Part shown: in pieces, positions 54,401-61,854 of the stretch
Position numbering within the stretch: the first letter of the stretch is position 1
How the letters are laid out: the number at the start of each line of letters is the position of its first letter
NCBI RefSeq assembly: GCF_019285735.1
Contig: NZ_CP079107.1
Coordinates: forward strand, 2,294,001 to 2,358,000
DNA: 64,000 nucleotides
Reading direction: 5' to 3'
DNA from: Paeniglutamicibacter sp. Y32M11
Lineage (GTDB): Bacteria > Actinomycetota > Actinomycetes > Actinomycetales > Micrococcaceae
Translations under genes and position numbers: made by a program
Notes under the pieces: model-generated
The model's database searches: none
What the model was told of the DNA's origin: nothing
What the model saw: only the letters and a program-made list of their open reading frames with translations

Positions 54401-55049
54401 TCTGGGCACGGCGGGCGATCTTGGCTTGTTTTCCCAAGGGGGTGAGCTGGCGACGAATTTCGCTGGTGAGGTCCTCGAGTCGATTCAGGTTTCCCTGCAT
54501 GGCGTCGAGTTTCCGAACGGTTTTTTCCTTGCGCCGACGGTGCTTCAGTACTCCGGCGGCTTCCTCAATGAATCCCCGTCGATCCTCGGGAGTGGCATGC
54601 AGGATCTTGTCGAGCTGTCCTTGGCCCACGATGACGTGCATTTCCCGGCCCAGTCCGGAGTCCGAGAGCAGTTCCTGGATATCAAGAAGTCGACATGACG
54701 TGCCATTGATCGCATATTCCGAGCCCCCGGCTCGGAAAAGTGTGCGCGAGATCGTCACTTCGGCGTATTCGATCGGGAGCGCACCATCCGCATTGTCGAT
54801 GGTCAACGAAACGTGTGCACGACCCAGGGCGGCGCGACCCGATGTCCCGGCAAAGATGACATCTTCCATTTTCCCGCCACGCAAGGTTTTCACGCCTTGC
54901 TCCCCCATGACCCACGCCAGCGCGTCAACCACGTTTGATTTTCCCGAACCGTTGGGGCCAACTACGGCCGTGACACCGGGCTCAAACTCAAAGGTCGTCG
55001 CCGAGGCAAACGACTTGAATCCGCGAACGGTGAGGGTTTTCAAATGCAC
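51465..55049 (-). CDS. smc: Chromosome segregation protein SMC
   Basis: A 1194-aa SMC ATPase. The Walker A motif GPNGSGKSNVVDAL is at ~32-45, two long coiled-coil arms flank a hinge (~500-670, including GDYRGVLGRLSHHLGV), and the C-terminal head has LSGGERSLTAVALL (signature) and VMDEVEAALDD (Walker B). With ScpA/ScpB it forms the condensin that compacts and separates sister chromosomes. The start is GTG 55049. It belongs to the rnc-mutM-smc-ftsY block. Confidence 0.97.
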   Translation of the reverse strand: MHLKTLTVRGFKSFASATTFEFEPGVTAVVGPNGSGKSNVVDALAWVMGEQGVKTLRGGKMEDVIFAGTSGRAALGRAHVSLTIDNADGALPIEYAEVTISRTLFRAGGSEYAINGTSCRLLDIQELLSDSGLGREMHVIVGQGQLDKILHATPEDRRGFIEEAAGVLKHRRRKEKTVRKLDAMQGNLNRLEDLTSEIRRQLTPLGKQAKIARRAQSVQFDVRDAKSRLLADDLVTLSDALSKDIAEETSQRENQKIVQAQLDETRAELATLEVAAAQATPELNRARDLWFALSSARERFRSLGALAAERSRLLGTDALEFDSSRDPDRLEAQAERLRDELEELEENLEMRRELLEAAVEEKGEAEEAAHAEQRRLTNQLRVAADRREGVARLAGQVGAARSKVDATAGELGRLRESLQGWAARREGTANEFAVLEQQAATVQDGEEDLDTAYEHAADQHEALVVRMDLQQKREQELATQLGALNGRLEALRMGAVRKDASEDILAGDYRGVLGRLSHHLGVEAGYEIAVAAALGPLAEALAVEELDHATAILGGLRDSDGGRVHLISGNVEPLAKDHPTTSIGKFALEVISAPEPLRGTLTHLLGSTIIVADLGEARELMSLDSTLRAVTLSGDVLTAATASGGTTAAPSLIEQNAAITETANELESVQQQLSALRLSAADLTAQLMTAEEAADAALSRLHDSDAKISAVAQRMEHLGSLLRQGYGERERLDQQVSLAEEKLEVEQEKLAELLERLDLVQDAPEDHEPETDERDELAAAAATARQKELDARLALRSAEERANGIRSRVESLKRAAETERRARVEAQRRAEARRAQALAASEVSAKVERIISFTNISIDRADAERELLQARREELEASLSLVRARVDQLGAELAALTSSVHRDELARAELRLRIETLENRSIEELGLTSEHLIENFGPHVLIPQPLAEEDKWAALHQTVDEQGNALPQGIAYDRVEQEKRLKTAERDLSALGRVNPLALEEFAALEERHVFLTSQLEDLKKSRKDLLDIIKDVDERVERVFTEAYRDTEAQFERVFERLFPGGEGRLVLTDPANMLTTGIEVEARPAGKKIKRLSLLSGGERSLTAVALLVAIFKARPSPFYVMDEVEAALDDTNLGRLITIFEELRESSQLIVITHQKRTMEVADALYGVTMRGDGVSTVISQRIERDQQLSA

Positions 55050-55184
55050 GTGGGAGCGTCCTGAGTATTTGGTGGCTAAAGTTATTGGTGGGCTGCCTTC
55101 AATACTATCGAGTGACTATCACTCATTGGCGCTCCCCGCCCCGCTAGTCAGCTATTTCACCAATCACACCAGGAGAAGACCCCC

Positions 55185-56003
55185 TTGAAGAGTCTTTTGA
55201 CCATCGATTCATGGCCTTCGACACATGCGGCAGCAGCCGTTCTCTCCGCCGATGGAACGGTCCTTGGCACCCACGGGGATCCACATCACCGCTACGCGCT
55301 GGCCTCGGTGACCAAGTTGCTGAGCTCCTATGCCTTCTTGGTCGCCCTCGAAGAGGGTGCCTTTGAGCTCGACACCCCGGCCGGACCGGAGGGATCCACC
55401 GTGAAGCACCTGCTGGCCCACACCTCGGGCTATGACTTCGCGGAGCGGACGGTGCGCTTTGCCCCTGGCCAGCGACGCTTGTACTCCAATGCGGGGTTCG
55501 AAGTGCTTGCCGAAAGTTTGGAAGCGGCCACCGAGATGCGATTTGGTGACTACCTGTCCGAAGCAGTTCTTCAGCCGCTGGGGATGGATTCCACGTCTCT
55601 AGACGGCAGTGCCGCCGCGGGAGCAACATCTACACTGCACGATCTTCTGTCCTTTGCGAACGAACTACAGAATCCGACACTGCTGGACGTACAAACTCAT
55701 TCCCAAGCCACACACGTGGTCTTTCCCGACCTTGCAGGAATCCTTCCCGGCTACGGCCGCCAGAAAAATAACACCTGGGGTTTGGGGTTTGAGATTCGGT
55801 CGGAAAAGTCACCGCATTGGACCGGGCTGCAGAACTCGCCACAAACTTATGGCCACTTTGGGCAGGCAGGGACATTCCTGTGGGTTGATCCGGCGTTGGA
55901 GGCTGCCTGCGTGACGCTGACCGATCAGCCCTTTGGTCCGTGGGCCGTCGAGGCGTGGACACCGTTTAACGATCAGGTCGTGAGCGAGCTGAAGGCTCGC
56001 TAG
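55185..56003 (+). CDS. Serine hydrolase, beta-lactamase / DD-peptidase fold
   Basis: A 272-aa class C-type fold. ALASVTKLLSSYA gives the S-x-x-K motif, RLYSNAGFEVLAE the Y-x-N motif, and YGHFGQAGTFLW the H-x-G replacement of KTG. No signal peptide is visible, so it acts in the cytoplasm, more like an esterase. TTG 55185 has AGGAG nine bases upstream. It is divergent from smc and convergent with mutM. Confidence 0.85.
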   Translation: MKSLLTIDSWPSTHAAAAVLSADGTVLGTHGDPHHRYALASVTKLLSSYAFLVALEEGAFELDTPAGPEGSTVKHLLAHTSGYDFAERTVRFAPGQRRLYSNAGFEVLAESLEAATEMRFGDYLSEAVLQPLGMDSTSLDGSAAAGATSTLHDLLSFANELQNPTLLDVQTHSQATHVVFPDLAGILPGYGRQKNNTWGLGFEIRSEKSPHWTGLQNSPQTYGHFGQAGTFLWVDPALEAACVTLTDQPFGPWAVEAWTPFNDQVVSELKAR

Positions 56004-56032
56004 CCGGCCCTACCGTGCCTGCTCGGTGTCAT

Positions 56033-56950
56033 TCAGCGGGGTTTGCGCTGGCACCTAGGGCAGCTGAAGGAGGATCGTCCCATGAAGGGGTCTCTCCGAA
56101 TGAGCGAGGTCAATTCCGCCTCGGCGCAGCGCTGGCATTCCTTGCCTTCGCGGCCGTAGGCGTTTAGGGATCGGTCAAAGTATCCAGATGCGCCATTGAC
56201 ATTGACATAGAGTGCATCGAAGCTCGTTCCGCCTGCGGCTAGCGCCCTACCCATGACATCTACGAGCGCCGTGTGCAGCCGAACTACATCCGGGCGCCTG
56301 ATCGTTGCCGTTGAACGAAGGCCATGAAGTTTGGCTGCCCAGAGTGCCTCATCCGCGTAAATGTTGCCCACACCCGAAATGACCTGTTGATCGAGGATGG
56401 CGCGCTTCAGTTGTGTGGTGCGCTTGCGAAGTGCCGCATAAAGTGTCTCGGGCGTGGAGGCAGCGTCAAGAACGTCGCGGGCAATATGCGCAGCGGCCTT
56501 CGGAATCACCGGAATCTCCGATCCGACACCACCGGGAAGATGGTCAACGGTGGAAACCAGGGGTGAAAGGAACATCCCTCCGAAGATTCGTTGATCAATG
56601 AATCGTAATTCGGTGGGCTTTTCGGCCTCGGGCGATAGCTGCAGCCGCACCTTGAGATGCTTCTCATCGGTTGCGCTGGATTCTTCGACCAGGAGCTGAC
56701 CGCTCATCCCCAGGTGCGCCACCAAGGCGCTGGGAGTCTCCAAACCGTCAAGGATCATCCAGAGAAATTTTCCGCGGCGGACGGCTGAGGTGATACGAGT
56801 GGACCTGAGCGTGGCCGAGAAATCGGTGGGGCCTTCAAGATGGCGCCTAACCGAACGAGGGTCGACGACCTGGACCGATTCAACGGTTCGGCCGACGACC
56901 CAGTCGTCCAGGCCTCGGCGAACCACCTCAACTTCAGGTAGTTCGGGCAT
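56033..56950 (-). CDS. mutM: Formamidopyrimidine-DNA glycosylase
   Basis: A 305-aa Fpg protein that removes 8-oxoguanine and nicks the abasic site. The catalytic Pro/Glu start is intact ([14 protein letters not shown]). Later motifs include FLWMILD and NIYADEALW, and the C-terminal zinc finger has the pairs CQRC and CPRC. It lies 3 bp after rnc and is co-transcribed. Confidence 0.96.
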   Translation of the reverse strand: MPELPEVEVVRRGLDDWVVGRTVESVQVVDPRSVRRHLEGPTDFSATLRSTRITSAVRRGKFLWMILDGLETPSALVAHLGMSGQLLVEESSATDEKHLKVRLQLSPEAEKPTELRFIDQRIFGGMFLSPLVSTVDHLPGGVGSEIPVIPKAAAHIARDVLDAASTPETLYAALRKRTTQLKRAILDQQVISGVGNIYADEALWAAKLHGLRSTATIRRPDVVRLHTALVDVMGRALAAGGTSFDALYVNVNGASGYFDRSLNAYGREGKECQRCAEAELTSLIRRDPFMGRSSFSCPRCQRKPR

Positions 56951-56953
56951 GAG

Positions 56954-57655
56954 TTAGTTAACCTTTGCGGAGTCGTCCTGAGGGCGAACCATTTTCCAGG
57001 ATTCGGCCGCGGCTTCCTGTTCGGCTTCCTTCTTAGAAGGTCCGGTGCCCTGGCCATAGGGGTTGCCGCCGATATGAAGGATTGCAACGTAGCTACGTGC
57101 ATGGTCCGGGCCGGAACCCATGACGCGGTATTCGATGCCGCCCATTTTCTGGGCTGCTGCGACTTCTTGGATGGCCGTCTTCCAGTCGGTTCCGGCGCCC
57201 AAGACATCAACATCGTGGAGCAGCGGGAGGATCAGGCGCATGACCATGTCCCGGGCAACTTCGACGCCGTTGTTCAGGAAGGTGGCTCCGATAAGCGATT
57301 CCATGGTGTCAGCCAAGATGGAGGACTTGTCCTTGCCATTGGTCAGGATTTCTCCTTGACCCAGCAAAATGAACTCGCCCACTCCGAGGGAACGCGCGAT
57401 GCCGGCTAGGGCACGGGTACTGACCACGGCTGAGCGTCGTTTGGCCAGATCGCCTTCGGGAAGGTCTGGGTAATTCTTGTACAGGTGGTCGGTGACGGCA
57501 TAACCGAGGACCGAGTCGCCCAGGAACTCCAGACGTTCGTTGGTGGGAATCCCACCATGCTCATAGGCGTAGGAACGGTGTGTGAGTGCAAGACGAAGCG
57601 TCTCGGGGTCAATAGTGACCCCGAGACGCTTCAAAAGCTCTTCTGTTGAAGGCAT
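56954..57655 (-). CDS. rnc: Ribonuclease III
   Basis: A 233-aa double-strand-specific RNase for rRNA and mRNA processing. The signature NERLEFLGDSVLG is at ~39-51, LADTMESLIGA holds the second acidic pair, and a C-terminal dsRNA-binding domain (~165-230) has SKKEAEQEAAAESWK. It follows rpmF by 9 bp. Confidence 0.96.
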   Translation of the reverse strand: MPSTEELLKRLGVTIDPETLRLALTHRSYAYEHGGIPTNERLEFLGDSVLGYAVTDHLYKNYPDLPEGDLAKRRSAVVSTRALAGIARSLGVGEFILLGQGEILTNGKDKSSILADTMESLIGATFLNNGVEVARDMVMRLILPLLHDVDVLGAGTDWKTAIQEVAAAQKMGGIEYRVMGSGPDHARSYVAILHIGGNPYGQGTGPSKKEAEQEAAAESWKMVRPQDDSAKVN

Positions 57656-57664
57656 GAGACAGAC

Positions 57665-57868
57665 TTAAGCGTCTGCGACCTTGCGACCCTTGTATTCAAG
57701 GAACAGCTCGGTGCCTGCAGAATCGGTAACAACCTTCGCCTGGTGCGGCAGGCTGTAGGTAACCTGTCCGTTCTCCATGGTCTTCACCAGGGTAGGCGCG
57801 GTTGCCTTCCACTGGGCGCGACGGGCGCGAGTGTTTGAGCGGGACATCTTCCTCTTCGGGACAGCCAC
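57665..57868 (-). CDS. rpmF: 50S ribosomal protein L32, cysteine-free form
   Basis: A 67-aa protein beginning [20 protein letters not shown] (GTG start at 57868). No cysteines are present, so this is the zinc-independent form usual in actinobacteria. It is separated from the DUF177 gene by 2 bp, the classic pairing. Confidence 0.96.
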   Translation of the reverse strand: MAVPKRKMSRSNTRARRAQWKATAPTLVKTMENGQVTYSLPHQAKVVTDSAGTELFLEYKGRKVADA

Positions 57869-57870
57869 GG

Positions 57871-58491
57871 CTACTTCTCTTCTCTCTCGACTGAATGTGT
57901 ACTCTGTGTCGCATCCTCTGCGACGATGTCGGTCAGCCCGGCAAGAGCTGCCCAACGAGGATCCAAGACCTCATGGTGATGCTCAGGATCCTCATTCAGG
58001 CTTTTTCCACATTCGGAGCAAAGCCCTGCACAGTCTTCCCGGCATACCGGTTGGAACGGCAGTGCGGTCACCACTGCATTCCGGAGTACCGGTTCGAGAT
58101 CTATACGATCATCAACAACCTGGTACTGGTCAAGATCTTCTTCTTCGGTGAACTCGTGTAAGCCCTCGTAATAATAAAGTTCTTGAATGTCGGCATCGAA
58201 GTCATACGCGATGGCTTCCAAGCACCGGCCGCATTCACCGTCGATTTCGACAGTAGCGGTTCCGGAAACTAGAATACCCTCGTGCACGGCTTCGAATCTC
58301 AGATCCAGATCAATCTCTGATCCTTCACGAACTCCAATGAGTGCCACACCAATTTCACCCGGCGCGGCGACCACTTCATCAAGTTTCGTCATATTTCCTG
58401 GGCTTCGCCCAAGATCCTTGGTCAAGAAGACCAAGGGCGAGCTGCGATCAATCCCGTGTGACGACGATTGATCTGAACGCTTTTCGCTGAT
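57871..58491 (-). CDS. yceD: DUF177 / YceD-family protein, probable ATC start
   Basis: A protein of the DUF177 family encoded next to rpmF, proposed to act in rRNA or ribosome metabolism. Cys pairs are GECGRC and the [12 protein letters not shown] cluster. Only TTG codons (58434) fit a conventional start, but the family-typical [16 protein letters not shown] begins upstream of it. The frame reaches AGGAG-TCATC-ATC at 58501-58489, where ATC sits at the ideal distance and the next residues are [15 protein letters not shown] therefore place the start at ATC 58491 (206 aa). Starting at TTG 58434 gives 187 aa. Confidence 0.85.
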   Translation of the reverse strand: MSEKRSDQSSSHGIDRSSPLVFLTKDLGRSPGNMTKLDEVVAAPGEIGVALIGVREGSEIDLDLRFEAVHEGILVSGTATVEIDGECGRCLEAIAYDFDADIQELYYYEGLHEFTEEEDLDQYQVVDDRIDLEPVLRNAVVTALPFQPVCREDCAGLCSECGKSLNEDPEHHHEVLDPRWAALAGLTDIVAEDATQSTHSVEREEK

Positions 58492-58649
58492 GATGACTCC
58501 TGTAGAACATAGACCGACATTACATCTTATCCCGATGGAAGTTCAGAACCCAAACGTAGCGCTCCTCCGCATGGCGTTTTGTAGCGCACCACACACTTTC
58601 CCACCGGCACTCACCCCAGCAAACCTGAGCCACCGTCTAAGCTACTGGA

Positions 58650-59852
58650 ATGCGTCAAGTCATCAAGTTTAGTGCCTCAATTAGTGCCTCAATGGGCCCC
58701 GTGGCCGCCAAAATTCGTTCAACACTGGCGGAACCCGCTGCGCGCAAGGCACTGGCCAGTCAAGAACCGATGCCAGCAGCCGTTCCTTTTGCGCTGTACT
58801 TCTCCGATGCACCCCGCGGGCTGTACCAACTCGAACAGTGGCTGTTTCCCCTGAAACAGCTGGCAACTTCCGTGGGCCCGGTGGCCATCATGGCGGGAAA
58901 CATGCTCACCGCTTTGTCCCTACGCAAGCTCACCGACCTGCCGATCCTGCTGGCCACGTCTTCGGCAACCATCGAGAATTTTGTGCGGTCTCGTTCGGTT
59001 GACGTGATCTTCTACGTGAACAACAACCAGGCCAATTTCACCACCTTGCGCATTAACGGGCCCGCCCATGTCCACCTGAGCCATGGCGAGAGCGAGAAGT
59101 CCTCCATGACTTCGAACCAGCTCAAGGCCTACGACTTCTGTTTCATCGCCGGGACCGCATCCCGGGACCGCATACTGGCGAACGTCCCACGCTTTGACCC
59201 GGCCAAATTGGTTCACATCGGACGCCCCCAACTGGATAGGCTCGAAACGCCGCAAAGTTGCGAGGGACTCAGCCCGCTGAGCGTGTTGTATGCGCCGACC
59301 TGGGAAGGCGATAGTCCGGCCATGGCTTACGGATCCGTAGCCGCTCCCGGCGCAGAGCTGGCGGCCCAGATTCTTGATGACGCCCGGTTCCGCCTGGTAT
59401 ATCGACCACATCCCAAATTGGGCTCGCTCTCCCCTACACACCGGGCAGCCGACCAGAAGATTCGCGCCGGCATCAGGCGCCAGGCAGCAGCAGGGTTTAC
59501 GCATCGCGCCGCCCTTGATGAGAACCGCAATCCCCTTGAATCCATTAATCGGGCTGGGTTGGTCATCACCGATATTTCCGCCATGGCCATGGACACCATT
59601 GGGCTCAATAAGAAGCTGCTTGTACTCACTCCCCCCACCTTCACCGCCGATAAAGCCCGCGAAATGCCCATGCTGGCCGCCATCAAGCACTGGGAATCGC
59701 TTCCGGCGGAACCGCTCGAACAGTTATTGAACATCGCCCATGCCCCGGTGCCCGATGCCCAGGTGCAGTACCGGGATCACGTTTTTGGATCCGAGGCGAT
59801 CGGCACGGGAACCGAAAGATTTATTGCCGCATCTGCCAACTTGCTGGGCTAA
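58650..59852 (+). CDS. CDP-glycerol glycerophosphotransferase family protein
   Basis: A 400-aa homolog of the 38466 product. Landmarks: HLSHGESEKSSM (~142), LYAPTWEGDS (~212), VYRPHPKLGS (~249) and VITDISAMAMDTIGL (~304). At the last site the usual DVSS is DISA, so one of the conserved Ser is replaced. It is presumably an inner-leaflet wall-polymer transferase. It is divergent from yceD and heads the second wall-polymer locus. No ribosome-binding site is obvious at ATG 58650. Confidence 0.8.
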   Translation: MRQVIKFSASISASMGPVAAKIRSTLAEPAARKALASQEPMPAAVPFALYFSDAPRGLYQLEQWLFPLKQLATSVGPVAIMAGNMLTALSLRKLTDLPILLATSSATIENFVRSRSVDVIFYVNNNQANFTTLRINGPAHVHLSHGESEKSSMTSNQLKAYDFCFIAGTASRDRILANVPRFDPAKLVHIGRPQLDRLETPQSCEGLSPLSVLYAPTWEGDSPAMAYGSVAAPGAELAAQILDDARFRLVYRPHPKLGSLSPTHRAADQKIRAGIRRQAAAGFTHRAALDENRNPLESINRAGLVITDISAMAMDTIGLNKKLLVLTPPTFTADKAREMPMLAAIKHWESLPAEPLEQLLNIAHAPVPDAQVQYRDHVFGSEAIGTGTERFIAASANLLG

Positions 59853-59914
59853 ACGTTCGATGGACGCCGTCGCTGCCCACCAATAAGACGCACAAGGCCC
59901 GATATGCTGTATCA

Positions 59915-61723
59915 ATGACCAATCGAATGAATCACGCACAGCTGCCGCAGGGCGACTACTACATGATCACCATGCAAATTGCAGATTCGTTTGGTGGTTT
60001 AACTGCCGCAATGCTTGAGCGAGCCAAGACCTTTGTGGAAATCGGTGGTGTCAAGGCCACGATTTTGACCTTTGATGCCCGCCCCAGCTACGAGGTGGTG
60101 CGCGAACGCATGCTCAGAGAGCAACGCATCACCCCGGCCGTGGCGATCCTCAATCTCCACGAGTCTCTGCGATCACAGGTTCCCGCCGCGGGCGCACCGG
60201 TCTTCACGTCCGAGGGCAGCACCGAGGGCAGCTGGGATGTTGATGATTCCGGCCAGCCGTTCTGCTATACCGTGGTGGATCAGGTTTCCGGGCAACCAGC
60301 AACACTGACGTTCACCACCCCCGAGGGTGTGGCCTATCTCCACGAAGAACGCGGATATAACCCCAAGGGCGAACGCGTCTCGCGCACCTTCACCCGCTAT
60401 AGCCCCCACAGTGTTGAGAGTTACGCCAACGCCGGGGACCTCTACCGAGCCTGGTTTGACGAGCTTCGTTCCGAGGCCGCCACCTTCTTGATCGTTGACT
60501 CGAAGTTCTCGGCCACCCACTTTGCCCACTATGAACGTCCCGGCACCTACAAGTTCCACGTTCAGCACGGATACCATTCGGTTGCGGCCGGTCATGCCAT
60601 CACCGCAGCATTGACCCCACAACGGCGCCCGGTATTAACCCGGCAGGAACGTTGGGACGGGATTATCACCCTGACCGAGCGAAACAAGCAAGATCTTGAA
60701 AATCGCTTCGGTCCGGCCAACAACCGCTTTGTTGTATCCAACATCGTTCCGCGTGTTGCCGAATTGCCAAAATATTCGCAACGTGGCCGGAAACGCGGTG
60801 TCATGATTGCCCGACTCGCCCCGGTGAAGGACATTCCCTTGGCGCTGCGCATCATGAAACGGGTGCACGACCAGGACCCGGCAGTCACTCTCGACATCTA
60901 TGGCGGTGGTCCGGATCATCAAGCACTGCTTGCTACCCGTGCCCAGCTCGGCCTTGATGGCGTGGTCACTTTCCACGGGGCCGTACCAGGTGCCGCCAAG
61001 CACTTTGATACGGCAGCCTTCACGTTGATGACCAGTAAAAGCGAAATGCAGCCGCTAGTGGTCATGGAGGCCATGGGTCGCGGTTGCCTCCCGGTGGCCC
61101 ACGATATGCGCTACGGACCGCGAGATTTGATCACCGACGGCACCACCGGCTTTGTGGTGCCATTGCGTGACGAAAGCGCCGCCGCCCAGAAGGTTCTTGC
61201 CATCACCTCCCGACGCTTCATGGCATCTCGCATGTCCAAGGCCGCGTGGAAGCAGGCCGAAAACTTTGGTCACGAGGCGGCTCTGGGGCAATGGGCAGCG
61301 GTGATCGCCAGCGCCAAGGCGAACGAGGCCGGCCGGATCTTGCCCGATACCCTGAAGGCGTCCGCGGTGCAGCTGACCGAAACGGGCTTAGCGCTCGGAC
61401 TGCGGATACCGGTACGCACCACGTTGATCACCGGTGACGTGCAGGACCTGTCCTACACATTCTTATGGATGAATCGCACCAGCGGCGCCCAACAGGCCAT
61501 TCCCGCCACCCGGGTCGGCGATGAGGTGCTGGTGGACAATGCCTTCCCCTTTGAATTGGACCCAACAAAAAACGACGAACCCCTGGATGCCTACCTTCAG
61601 ATCTCCGGACACAACTTGTCCCGCCGGATCCGCGTCCCGATCGACTCCAACCATGATGAGATCCGCTTCAACGACTACACCAGCTACCGCACCGTAAATG
61701 GATACTGGAGCATGAAAAAGTAG
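59915..61723 (+). CDS. Glycosyltransferase family 4, TagE-like
   Basis: A 602-aa homolog of the 36350 product. QIADSFGGLTAAMLERAKTF matches the N-terminal module, VQHGYHSVAAG lies where the other protein has NFHSTHIEAG, GVMIARLAPVKDIPLA (~295) and SKSEMQPLVVMEAMGRG (E-x7-E, ~378-386) make the GT4 domain. A ~100-residue beta-rich C-terminus follows. It probably decorates the polymer of the neighbouring glycerophosphotransferases. Confidence 0.82.
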   Translation: MTNRMNHAQLPQGDYYMITMQIADSFGGLTAAMLERAKTFVEIGGVKATILTFDARPSYEVVRERMLREQRITPAVAILNLHESLRSQVPAAGAPVFTSEGSTEGSWDVDDSGQPFCYTVVDQVSGQPATLTFTTPEGVAYLHEERGYNPKGERVSRTFTRYSPHSVESYANAGDLYRAWFDELRSEAATFLIVDSKFSATHFAHYERPGTYKFHVQHGYHSVAAGHAITAALTPQRRPVLTRQERWDGIITLTERNKQDLENRFGPANNRFVVSNIVPRVAELPKYSQRGRKRGVMIARLAPVKDIPLALRIMKRVHDQDPAVTLDIYGGGPDHQALLATRAQLGLDGVVTFHGAVPGAAKHFDTAAFTLMTSKSEMQPLVVMEAMGRGCLPVAHDMRYGPRDLITDGTTGFVVPLRDESAAAQKVLAITSRRFMASRMSKAAWKQAENFGHEAALGQWAAVIASAKANEAGRILPDTLKASAVQLTETGLALGLRIPVRTTLITGDVQDLSYTFLWMNRTSGAQQAIPATRVGDEVLVDNAFPFELDPTKNDEPLDAYLQISGHNLSRRIRVPIDSNHDEIRFNDYTSYRTVNGYWSMKK

Positions 61724-61854
61724 TTGCGGCTTCCGCCCCTGCCATGCTGCAGGAGCACCGGTCATCGCCGGATCATGAGACTCTTAGTAGAAATTAACAC
61801 CCTGGTGAGCAGCAAAAGCCCCAGGCAAGAACAAGCTGTTTAGGAAACATTCCA

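Noticed and set aside
53917-55188. Long plus-strand frame opposite smc
   Set aside because: Ser/Arg-rich translation without motifs, antisense to the well-conserved smc; a composition artefact of high-GC DNA.
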